From Spirogloea muscicola (taxonomy: Eukaryota; Streptophyta; Zygnematophyceae; Spirogloeales; Spirogloeaceae): DNA of 14,360 nt. The notes beneath the pieces were generated by a model that was not told the DNA's origin, did not search any database, and saw only the letters and a list, made by a program, of their open reading frames with translations. Location: NCBI GenBank assembly GCA_009602725.1, contig WELB01000168.1:13061-27420 (forward strand), written 5' to 3'. Position numbers and translations under genes: made by a program. Of the stretch, positions 1 to 9,320 are shown one piece after another; positions within the stretch are counted from its first letter, which is position 1; each line of letters starts with the position of its first letter.

Positions 1-1
1 C

Positions 2-2827
2 GCCGGCGGCCTGCCCGCCCTCGCGCGCCTCCTCGGCTCGCCGTCGTCCCGCCACCGCGACGCGGCCCTCGACGCCCTTGCCGCGCTCACTGCCGACAAC
101 GACGAGCAGGCGCTTGCTCTCACCAGTGAGGGCCGCACTGCTGCCACTGCCATGGCATTGCCTGTGCGTTGACCAAAAATTTGCACATGACCCGCTGTTG
201 CTTGTTGCGCTGCAATCAACACCTGCAGGGCTTGACCAGGGCCGTGTGGTGGAGGGCGTCGTCGCCCTGGCCAAGCACTCCATGTCGACAACGCGCCTGC
301 TGGCCTGCATGGTGCTGGCCAACGTGTGGCACGCCGGCGCCACAGTCACCAGCAGCTGTGGCACGGTGGCCACAGCTGCTGAGGCGCCGGCGCGCCTCGT
401 GGCTGCCGTGCTCCAGCTGCTTGACGAGCCTGGGCCCGTGGGCAAGGAGGCACCTGCCCTGCTTGCCGCCTGGGCGTCGCGCAGCGAGGCGATGCAGGCT
501 GCGGCGGTGGCTGCTGGAGCCGTGCCCGAGCTCGCCGCCTGCCTCTGCTCGCTGCCGCCGGCAGCTCCAGCGCGGCAGCGCGAGAACATCCTGGCTGCGC
601 TCGCCGCGCTGTGCGCCACCAAGGAGCACGCCCGCCGCCAGCTGCTTGACTTCAAGATGGTGGAGGGAGGCGATCGGCTGCAGCCACCGTCCGCCTCTGC
701 AAAGGCGGCGACAGTGGCACGCCATGGAGGGCCTGGCCCGCGGGCAAGTGACTTCTTGGCGGGTCCGGGGTCGCCGGCACTGGCGCCCGTCTTGGCAGGG
801 CTGGAGCACGGCGCGCCAGGCGTGCGTGCTGCTGCCTGCGCTTGCCTCCAGAGCCTCTTCCGCTCACTCCGGGTGGACTACTGGGCTCTCCTGTCAATTT
901 TTAGATGACTTGGCTTCTCTGTCAAGATTCTATAAAACCATAGCTTGTATCTGCAACTATACCCCCCACGCACCCAGTCGCAGGCACCGGGCGTGCTTCA
1001 GGTGTCAGCAAACACAAGGTCACACTTCAACTCACACTGTCTATTGAGTTGCTATGTGTGCAGAATTTGCACCAGGCCATTTCCAGCGGACATATATTTG
1101 CTGCGCTTGTGAAGCTCCTTAACGACCACTCCCACGCTGTCCAGGTTGGTCACACGATTGAGGCGCTGTGCCCCTGGCTTGTCCTTGCTGTCATGTGAGG
1201 GTCCAGCACGGTGAATTCAATGTTGGGGCCAACTATGAGCTAGTGAGTGAGTGACATTTCATTCCTTTTGCTAGGGCTGGACTGCACCTGACAGCGTGAT
1301 GTGAGTCTATCCTGTAGTGAAGGTCACTGGCCAACCATAGTCATCTGAGGCCCAACTACTGAGCTTATTTGTGGGCGCCGTTTTGCTCGCTTGCCTTCTG
1401 GTGAACAATCTGCTCTCCGACTTGCAGGCCTCTGCACTGGCCGCTCTCTGCAACATTGTCCTGGACTTTTCGCCGACAAAGGCAGCGCTGCTGCATGGTG
1501 GTGCGCTGCCGCAACTTTGCGCCCTTGCCAGGAGCAAGGGCAGCGATCGAGCACTGCAGCTCAGTGCCCTGTTGTGCCTCCAGAACGCCCTCTACCTTGC
1601 AGGGCCCCACGCAAAAGCCGCCATCCTTGCTGAGCTTGGCTTCAGCGCCCTCCTGGCTCTTCTCCAAGGTCAGCATTGAGGCCGAGTAGCCTTTGACTGA
1701 GTCAGAGACGACTGCTTGGTAGTTGGTCAATGGCGTTGGGGCCTTGACCTTGTACTTACATATTGATAGGCAGAGCACTAGAGCTGGATTTCCTGCCTTC
1801 AAGTGTGACCAGCCTCTGCTGCGCCCAGCAGAGCTGGACCCGGAGGTGCAGGAGAGGGCGATCAGCATTGTTCGCAATGTCACGCACGGCGCCTTTGAGG
1901 ATGCCGACCAGATCTTGCGGCATGCGGACGGCGGCGCAGTGCTTGACGCCCTCGCTTGCCATCTGTCTTCAAACTCCCGCCCGCAGCTAACACTCCAGGT
2001 TTGCACAGAGCAGGATGCCTTACTGTATTTTGCTTTTGGGTTGTCTGCGGAGTCTGACCATATGCCGTCCTACTGCTCCTCTGTCACATTTATTCAAGTA
2101 CTTGAACCAACTGTCCCGTGACACACTGACGCAATCCTGAGCGTGTTTTCTTTATGGTAAAGAGATTAATCTCTTATTGTTGACGTGGCAGGCCCTCAGC
2201 GCGCTGTGCAATGTGGCGGCAGGCAGCTGCAACCAAAAGGACTCTGTATTGCTGCTACTGCTACAGGGCTCGCCGGACACATTACCACCGTCCTCAAGAG
2301 GTGCCCCTGGCAGCGGGGGCGGCACGCCGGTCCCACTAGCGCAGCTCCTATGCCATCCGACGTGCCCGGGATTACGGGCAACAGCGGTGCTCTGCGCACT
2401 CAATCTCAGCCACCCCAAGTGCTGCGGGGCTCAGCGCCGAGTTGAGCTGATGCGTGGCGCAGGCGTGGACGCCCACCTCCACGCGCTGCTGGAGGACCCC
2501 TGCTGTGATGTGCAGGTGCATGCCGGCTGCTGGTGCTTGCCTGCCTCGAATTTTTCTGTTCTACGAAGGCTAGCTTCCTGTTCTGACAAGTCGCTGGTGC
2601 TGAGTCTGAAATTATTTATTGCTTCCGTACCTCTGCAGTACCAGGCAAGGGCTGCTCTGAGGCAGTTTGATTGTGTGGACGTACTCCCGCTTGACGAGGA
2701 CATGCCCACTGTACATAGCACGGCTGCCCTGGCAGCACCGGCCACCCACCTCGGCGGTTGCCTTGCCTGCGGGCGTAGCCTGTGCCACTGCTCCCCACTT
2801 ATTGACAGTGCAATCAGTAAGAGATGA
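2..2827 (+). CDS. ARMC8/GID5-like armadillo-repeat protein (5'-partial, 7 exons)
   Basis: Exons read as 2-125, 229-872, 1064-1144, 1428-1668, 1832-1998, 2192-2515 and 2639-2827, with stop TGA at 2825-2827. All introns are GT-AG and the phases (1,0,0,1,0,0) join without a break, giving 589 residues in the window; the N-terminus lies upstream. The protein is a run of Ala/Leu-rich armadillo helices. Exon 4 carries ALCNIVLDFSPTK, and the last two exons carry QRRVELMRGAGVDAHL and then QARAALRQF. As I recall the family, these match the C-terminal half of ARMC8 in order and spacing (CNLLLEFSPSK, KLRDMGIVDILHKL, KAKMALQQYLA). ARMC8/GID5 is a scaffold subunit of the CTLH/GID E3 ubiquitin ligase, so a role in substrate recruitment is inferred. 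A tail of about 45 residues follows the usual end and includes a Cys cluster (CLACGRSLCHC). A generic ARM protein remains the alternative. Confidence 0.78.
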
Positions 2828-3169
2828 TGAGGTAGAGTAGAATCAATGCACCTTCTCAGAAGATGCTGCACTGAGCCACTTAGAGCTTGAGAATGGCCGA
2901 ATGTAGGAGGGGTTGTGATTTTAAAGTCAAGCTCATGCCGACATTGCGGCAGGACTTGACAACTTCGGCTTATTTGATTGCAGTATGTAGCAATTTAGGT
3001 GATGTGCAAGGCCGTGCTAGAGGCTGGTGCACATTTTTTTGTTTAGTATAGAGACATACCCGTGGCTGCTGAGCTGCTCTCTCTCTCCACGAAGGAGAGC
3101 ACTGGTGCCTGAGCAGATTGCAGCAGTCTGCAGGAGAGACAATCTAGGTAGGCATTGAGCACAGGCAGC
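2828..3169. other. Convergent intergenic spacer
   Basis: This 342-bp gap lies between two genes that end towards each other, so it should hold both 3' UTRs. I see no ORF of note. On the + strand no TGTAA (the usual chlorophyte poly(A) signal) follows the ARMC8-like stop, only TGTAG variants near 2902 and 2985. A short CT microsatellite sits near 3076-3089. Confidence 0.5.
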
Positions 3170-3174
3170 TTACA
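3170..3174 (-). promoter_or_regulatory. TGTAA poly(A)-type signal overlapping the kinase stop codon
   Basis: Read on the - strand, the last sense codon and stop form ATGTAA, so the pentamer TGTAA, known as the chlorophyte poly(A) signal, includes the kinase's own TAA. Whether it is used cannot be seen from sequence alone. Confidence 0.25.
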
Positions 3175-5573
3175 TTACTGGAGGACGTCTTGACTTCCTT
3201 GTTGACTTCTTGAAGCTGGCCAAAACCCTTGCGATCCAGCCCCAAGATTTCCTGCCCTTGCTTCGGCCCGCTGCATTGTCTGCAGACTCTGCGCCCATGA
3301 TTGACGCCTCCTCTGGCTCCCCAAGTTCCACTGCTGCCGCCTCAGGCGAAGTTTGCAAGATGAGGGGTATGCGTGCCTCCTCCTGTGGCTCAGGCATCGA
3401 CTCTGGGCTCGCATTGCCCACCTGCTGCTTGGGGCTGCCGGGACGAGGCCCAGGGCTGAGTCTGTCTATGACAGAGTTCCTGAAAAGCATGAGCTTGTCG
3501 TGCCTGGTTACCAGGGGCGTGACTCTCGTTGCTACATGAGGCTTCCTCTTGACCATGCCCTCCTTGGTCCTAGAGATGGCACGCACACCGTCCAGTGGCG
3601 CAAGCTCTAATACAAATGTGTGCTTCCTCATTCCGGCTAGTGTCAATCGCTGTGCTGGCTCTTTCTGGAGCACCTACACAACCGTCACAAGGCACGCTTG
3701 TAGGTAAGGAGGAGCTATTTCTACTCAAGCATTTGACCTTCATGTGGAAGCGACTGCCTGAGTTGCAAGTTTTGCTGACCTCTTGGATGAAGCTTTTGCA
3801 GCTCTGTGACATGTAGGATGGCAGCTCATCTACAAGGAGCTCCATGTGACAAATGCGCTGCTTTGTCATGTCGTCGTGCTCGCTCTCAAAAGGTGGAATG
3901 CCAACAATAAGTTCATAGACAAGAACACCACAGGCCCTGTTGGTACAACGACAGCTGACTTTATAGCCACACCATTGCCAATCATCTAGCAGGAGAAGTG
4001 AGCATCCAGGTACATGTGTCCTACAGAAGGGCACCTAGACCGACAGATCGTTGTGCAAGCAGGTCACTGTAATGCTGGCCCTACTAGCCATATACGAAGT
4101 AAAATACTAAATCTTATGTACAGTCTTTGACTTACCAGATGTCCACCTTCTCATCATATGCAGTTACCAAGTTCATGTTGCTTGGTCGGATTGCTGGGCG
4201 AGTTACGACTTCTGGAGCCATATATTGAAGCGTTCCGAGGCGGCTTGCTGGTCTTTCTGTTTTTGTATTAATTGCCAAGCCGAAGTCGCACACCTGAATG
4301 GACCAGGTAACTGCTACCTTAATGTTATCAATCCTGATGTCATGGTTCCATGATTTGCAGCTCGTCCGGGATATCTGTATACTTTTCAAGGGGTCAAAAC
4401 TTTTTCACTGTAGCAATGCTCAATGTGCTGGTTAGTGTAGCTAACCATGATACGCGAGTCAGCGGCGACGAGAATATTTTCTGGCTTTAGATCCCTGTGA
4501 ATCACGCCACGCTCATGCATGTGCTGCAGCGCACTTATCAAGGGAACCACCACCTGGACGCGCCAACACCAATAGAGCCGCATATATCATCCGTATATTG
4601 CCTGATACGGCAGCATATGCAGGATCAGTAATACATATAAAGAGGAAAGAGCGACCACAAGAGCACACATGCAGGTTACAAACAAGTAGATGCAAACCTT
4701 CTGCATATAAGCAGAAGAGCATGGAGGGGATGATGGCGAGCAACACAGACAAGCAGGCAGCACCTGCCGAACGACCCGTGCTTCACTCATGTGCCCTGCG
4801 CAGCGGTGATGGAGCTCATCAAAAAGATCCCCTCTTGCCGCCAGCTCTTGTACCAAGTAGATGCAGACGTCATCCTCGAAGTCGCCCAGCCATCTGACGA
4901 TGTTGTTGTGCCTGCATATGGCACACCTCACGTGCGACTGCACTCCAGGTCTGTCCGCTATTTGCAAGCTGCGCTGGCAGCAACAAGGATGACAGCGCTG
5001 TACGAAGCACGACTGATGTGATTGTTGTCCTCATGTATGCCATAATGTACCAAGGTATGAACCTTATACCTTAGCAACTTGATGACGGCTATCTCCCGCT
5101 TCACTCGGTGGAGATCAATGGCCTGCAAGTACTGCTTGAGGTTCGCCTTGATCGCTACCTTTTGGCCTGTCGCCACACAGGTCGCCGCGTAGATGATGGC
5201 ATTCCTGCCGCAAATGTGACCTGATCAGCTTGAGCTATGAAATATACTCTGTGTCGTCGGCCGCAGTGGCAGCATCTGATCGACGACGTCACTACATGCT
5301 GCAGGCTGACTACCACATGAAGAGCTACATGAGCGGCAACTAGCCACCAGCCATGGGAGTCAGGGGAGGCTGTCATATTGTCGTTACACTTAGACTGACT
5401 GCACGACGGCACGTGCAACCACGAGAAGGCCGTGCGCTGCAGCACCTGCCGCGGCCGATCTCCTTCTTTTGGCGAAAGTCGCGTATGTCTGCACGCACAT
5501 AGCGGTTGAATGCGCTTTTACTGTCGTTGCTGCCGTCACTGCTGCCACGCTTGCCGGCCTTGGCGGCGTCCAT
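3170..5573 (-). CDS. Aurora-like (CALK-type) Ser/Thr protein kinase, 7 exons
   Basis: Exons on the - strand are 5573-5446, 5204-5070, 4911-4764, 4553-4446, 4293-4136, 3936-3780 and 3673-3170; all introns are GT-AG and phases close to 445 aa plus TAA. The start is the first ATG ([10 protein letters not shown]) before the glycine loop; an upstream 5' exon cannot be excluded. Kinase landmarks: loop GRGRNA (40-45, third Gly is Ala), VAIK Lys62, helix-C Glu80 (KREI), HRDLKPEN with Asp158, DFG Asp176, activation-loop ERPASRLGT with Ser190, YMAPE (197-201), and YDEKVDIW. From memory, the ERPxSRxGT/DYMAPE-like loop and the VGxPPFE motif place it near Aurora kinases, closest to the aurora-like CALK group of green algae, one of which controls flagella in Chlamydomonas. 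A tail of roughly 140 residues follows the kinase domain and ends in a basic Lys/Arg stretch. All catalytic residues are present, so it should be active; the exact role is unknown. Confidence 0.87.
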
Positions 5574-6683
5574 GCTCAGTCTGCGGCCGCGCTGCACGTC
5601 CGAGCAGGCCCGCTGGCGGACTGGCGAAGCGTGGCCCGTGGCTAACTGCAGTCAGATCCGGTGGGCTTGTACGAATCAGCAGATAGGTGTATTGTTCTGC
5701 CAACAGCTCGGATAGGCAGCTTGGGGTCAATCAAGCGGAGCTGAAAGCGGGGCTGAAGGCCTCTTTCGGCTCCTCTTTCTCATTGTCCATTCTTTTTGGG
5801 CTGGCTTTGCCAGCCTCTCTTCTCTATGGGCGAGCACTTCTTCTAAAACGCCCCGTATGGTTGTGGACGTGCTTGGAAATGGCGAGCAAAGCTTTGCGTT
5901 CATCCCTTGCAGAGCAGGCATTGTGCTTCCGTAGCAGGTGCACTTTAGCCCAACAACGGTCGAGATGCTGAGCCACCAACATTCTGAGCCACAATGTTAA
6001 GGGGAGTCAATTGTGCGTTGATCTTTTCCACATGTGCCTTGATTCTCTACCGAGAGCACGTGCCTTCCCTTAGCTTCATGCTGAAGTGAGCAGTCGTCGG
6101 TCGCCTGTACTGCTCTTGAATTACATCTGCTTAACAATCGTTTCATCCTCTTGTTCTGCCTCAGCAGCCTCATGCATAACTACGTCTCTCTGAGGTAGGT
6201 AGATGGTAGCTTGCCGGAGATGCTTGCTTGTTGGCCTTGTTGTGCGAGCGATTGTGCGTGAGGTCCTCCCGCTAATATGTATGTCATTCTTATGGATTTG
6301 TCTTGTCCTTGATAGTCAGTGACCTTACAGGTAAATGTCACAGAAGCAAGACGACCTTGCCGTTGCCAACCTATGCTGGCCTACATTGCAAGGCCCGACT
6401 ACTGACTCGTCTCTCGCACATCTAGAATGGCCAGTCAAGCCCTCCACCACTGTATACTCCTCGATGTTACTATAACTCTGATCTGTTTACTGCATACACG
6501 CAGTATCTTACTGAATACACATTTTCGGGCCGTTTTGCCCGGCGGACGCAGCAGCTTTTGCCACGTGGCGACTGCAGAGCTGGCGCTCCAGCTTCCCCCT
6601 CCCTTTCCAAGTGCAATGCGTGACGAGGCTGCTGATACTAAAGAATCGGCTGTAAACTGCCAGCCAGATGCATACAGGTGTTC
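5574..6683. other. Region upstream of the kinase gene, no recognisable gene
   Basis: About 1.1 kb lies between the kinase start and the first LINE-like copy. It should include the kinase promoter and 5' UTR. Open frames occur (for example 5727-5921 on the - strand and 6427-6687 on the + strand), but none shows a known motif, a convincing exon structure or a conserved composition. The last part (about 6540-6683) could be the eroded upstream edge of the LINE fragment, but I cannot align it. I saw no tRNA, no tandem array and no clear TATA element. Confidence 0.4.
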
Positions 6684-7605
6684 ATGAAGGAGCCAAAGGC
6701 TAGGCAGACAGGGTGCCCCGTCACATCGCTCGCAACGCCTGGGGCAACGGATTGGCTCACCACACATGCAATCCACAATGCTTTTAAAATCAGCCCTGAA
6801 GTGTTCCGGACGCTTCTCCAGCTGTTCCTGGGCCTGCCCCCGACCTGCTTGATTGGAATAACTCAGTGTGAGTGTGGCTTCCGTGCGGAGGGCGGAGACC
6901 TAGCCACCCACATGCTGCGGTGTCCCACAGGCCCTGAGGTGGTGGGCGTCCACAATCTCCGACGAGACGCCCTGGCGGGCTTGATTTGCGACGCCGGCTA
7001 CCGCGCCATTGTGCAAGTAAGCAATGTAATGCCCATCACCACGGATTTCCAGGGTCGCCATCACCGTCGCACCCTGGACATTGTGGGTGTAAAACCTGGC
7101 GGAGGCCCACGAGCCTTGGTGGATGTGGTGGTAACCGAGGCATACAAGAGTTCCGCTTCCACATACATCGCTGGCCACGCAGTGGGAGGTGCTGAGCAGA
7201 GAAAGCTCCGACACTCCTCTGACTACCCCCGCAGCGACCACCTTCTCCCGGCCGCAATCGACACTTTCGGCTGCTTGGGTCCTCGCTTCCATACCCTACT
7301 TGAGAATATAGCAATTCGGGATATGCATGACGCGAGGATATGCTTCCAGCCCAGAGGTGTATGCCGGCAGCCTATCTGTCAATTTTGCGACGTCGAGTGT
7401 CAGCTTGACTGCAGCGAGCTCAGGCCCATGCGTTGCATCAGAAAGCTGGTCGGGCCTTGCCTGGAAGTTCAAGGGCTTGTCGATTGCTGTCCGGTATTCG
7501 AGCATCAGTTAGCGACCTCTATGTGCTCACTCGTGGTTACTGAGCGGGTCAGCTTAGCAGCAGGTGACGTACATTTGTCAATGTGCTTGCCTTTGTACTT
7601 GGCCA
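6684..7605 (+). mobile_element. LINE-type retrotransposon C-terminal fragment, copy 1
   Basis: An open frame from ATG 6684 to 7703 encodes about 339 residues. Its first part resembles the region after the reverse transcriptase in algal and early-branching LINE ORFs: ATPGATDWLTT, ISPEVFRTLLQLFLGLP, then a zinc-finger-like C-x1-C-x11-H-x3-C (Cys at 6867 and 6873, His at 6909, Cys at 6921). HNLRRDALAGLICDAG follows, and then RRTLDIVGV, about 13 residues and VDVVVTEAY, which fits the PD...D core of restriction-like LINE endonucleases with Leu replacing Pro. FGCLGPRFHTLL closes the domain. After about 7315 the frame is wrong: the reading that matches copy 2 (LRRRVSA) is in another frame and meets a TGA, so this copy is a frameshifted relic. 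No reverse transcriptase motif is present upstream. The family call is from memory of motifs; the exact clade is uncertain. Confidence 0.68.
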
Positions 7606-7624
7606 CACATGGCCTCCCCCTCTC

Positions 7625-8406
7625 TTGGTACACACGTTTTTCATCTCGAGGCCCTTTCGGACGCTGCTTAAACTCTTCCTCGGCCTCCCACCTCACTGTC
7701 TGATTGGCGTGCGCCAGTATGAGTGTGATGCAGAGGGAGGTGAGCTCGCTACACACGTCGCAATGCCCCGCTAGACCGGAAGTGGTGGGCACTCACAACC
7801 TCCTCCACGATGCCCTGGCGGGCTTGATGTGCGACGCCATTTCCCTTGCGGTCGTGGAAGTGAACAATATCATGCCTATCACCACGGATGCCCAGGGACG
7901 TCGTAATAGCCGCACCTTGGATGTTGTGGGCGTGCAACCTGGTGGAGGATCACGGGCCTTGGTTGATCTTTTTGTCACGGAGGCTTATAAGTGTTCCAGC
8001 ATCGACACACATCACTGGCCACGCAGTGGGCAGTTGAAAACATAGAAAACTGCAGCATGACTTTGACTACCCACACTGTGATCAGCACCTGCCAGCTGCA
8101 GTCGACTTTTTTGGCTGTTAGTCCTCGATTCCACACTCTGCTTCAGAATCTAGGCTATGCACGACGCGCAGAGGTGCTTCCGGCTGAGATGGGCTTGCCA
8201 GCTGCATATGTGTCGTTCTTGCGACGTCGGGTGTCGGCCTGTTTGAAGCGTGCTCAGGCTCATGCTTTGCACCAGAAAGCTGGGCGAGCTCTAATTGGTG
8301 GCAGAAGGGCTTATAAGTTGCCATCTGGTATTCAGGCATCGTTGAGCTGGTCAATTTGCAGAGGGTGATGTACGTCATCGGATATGCTTGCCTTTGTACT
8401 TGGCCA
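7625..8406 (+). mobile_element. LINE-type retrotransposon C-terminal fragment, copy 2 (degenerate)
   Basis: This stretch aligns with copy 1 from ISRPFRTLLKLFLGLP (about 7640) through to the shared 3' end, where both copies read tgcttgcctttgtacttggc (7584 and 8385). The offset is about 849 bp at the start and 801 bp at the end, so copy 2 has lost about 48 bp net. The zinc finger is damaged (first Cys now Tyr) and a frameshift precedes the nuclease-like part, which then reads PEVVGTHNLLHDALAGL and RTLDVVGVQPGGG in the frame of 7704-8045. A second shift near 8010 leads into FHTLLQN and LRRRVSACLKRAQAHALHQ (frame of 7991-8368), which preserves a C-terminal motif that copy 1 has out of frame. It is a pseudogene. 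Confidence 0.68.
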
Positions 8407-9320
8407 TTTTGGCTTTCGATTGTTTCAAATACACAAAAATTTGCCATCCCCAAGCTGCAGCCAGTCGGCAGCAGCTGCCCTGCTTGGCTTCGTAATTAGC
8501 CGCTCTGGCCGTCCATCGCTGAAATCACGTTTTGCACGCTGCTTGCACCACGCTGGTGGTGAAGCCAGGCCTGCCTCCCGGCCTGCCGCTCCTGACCGCC
8601 ACGCCCGGCCCCACGTCAAGCTATCGTCATGGCGCGTTGTCTTGGGGCTTAACAGGCAATGTGTGCATATCTTCGCGGCTTGTATAAGAGAGCAGCACTC
8701 ATCGTGGCAGCTATTTTGCGCCTTCACTGTCTTTAGCACAACTAGGGATATTAACTTGCCATGTTTTACAATTGGACTGAGCATGAAGGCAGCCAAGCCA
8801 ATTTGGTCCGCTGAGCATGACATTGTGCGAATAGGACGTCTTGCATGTACGCACCCGTACTTAACATACTTTATTGATGATGGACGCCTTTCAATCATGA
8901 TTAGACGAGGATAGAACGATATTGTAGCCAGTATGCTAATTGCCTATCAAGTCTCCTCGGAGTGGCCCTGTCCTGGCCTGACTGCATGATGTCATTGCCA
9001 CTGAGCTTCACGAGCCTCACTTGAGAATCTCAAGGACATCTAGATGTAGCTTGCCAATCAGATGTGCGGCAATGCACGCGCTATGTACTCATAGATGATG
9101 TAGAAGCTCTCCAAGTAACATGCCCACAAAGTTTTGCCCAACAGGCAAAACAGGCAAGTTTTGCCCAACAGGGTAGACCATGCTTGATTCTGCATAGCAT
9201 GCAGTGTAGCAAGCAATAGAATGTTCGAATATGTCAGGGAACCGCAGGGCAAGCAGGCCCCCACAATAACCTTTCCACTGAAACGTGCACATCAAGTCAG
9301 CTTTTGCATTGCAGGTCCTC
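8407..9320. other. Spacer between LINE fragments and REEP-like gene
   Basis: No gene is recognised. The + strand is open from 8384 to 8914 (176 codons starting inside LINE copy 2) and the - strand from 8898 to 8425, but neither product shows a known motif, and openness on both strands argues for chance. The part next to 9320 should contain the 3' UTR of the REEP-like gene. A small hairpin and direct repeat at 9129-9172 is listed separately. Confidence 0.4.
9129..9172. repeat. 17-bp direct repeat with embedded hairpin
   Basis: The sequence aagttttgcccaacagg occurs at 9129-9145 and again at 9156-9172. Within this, gttttgcc (9131-9138) and ggcaaaac (9144-9151) form a perfect 8-bp inverted repeat with a 5-nt loop. 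It lies about 150-190 bp downstream of the REEP-like stop codon. Confidence 0.75.

Noticed and set aside
216-809. - strand open frame of 197 codons
   Set aside because: It is a shadow of GC-rich exon 2 of the ARMC8-like gene on the opposite strand.
169-1047. + strand open frame of 292 codons
   Set aside because: It overlaps exon 2 in a different frame, is Arg/Ala/Ser-rich without family motifs, and would compete with the frame that joins to the flanking exons.
1365-2006. - strand open frame of 213 codons
   Set aside because: It is antisense to exons 4 and 5 of the ARMC8-like gene and runs through an intron; the sense reading matches the family while this one has no recognisable content.
7316-7703. 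C-terminal part of the copy 1 frame as a functional domain
   Set aside because: Comparison with copy 2 shows that the ancestral reading lies in another frame here, so the Cys-rich product is a frameshift artefact.
9129-9172. Possible CRISPR-like repeat
   Set aside because: There are only two units, the gap is about 10 bp, no cas genes exist and the genome is eukaryotic.
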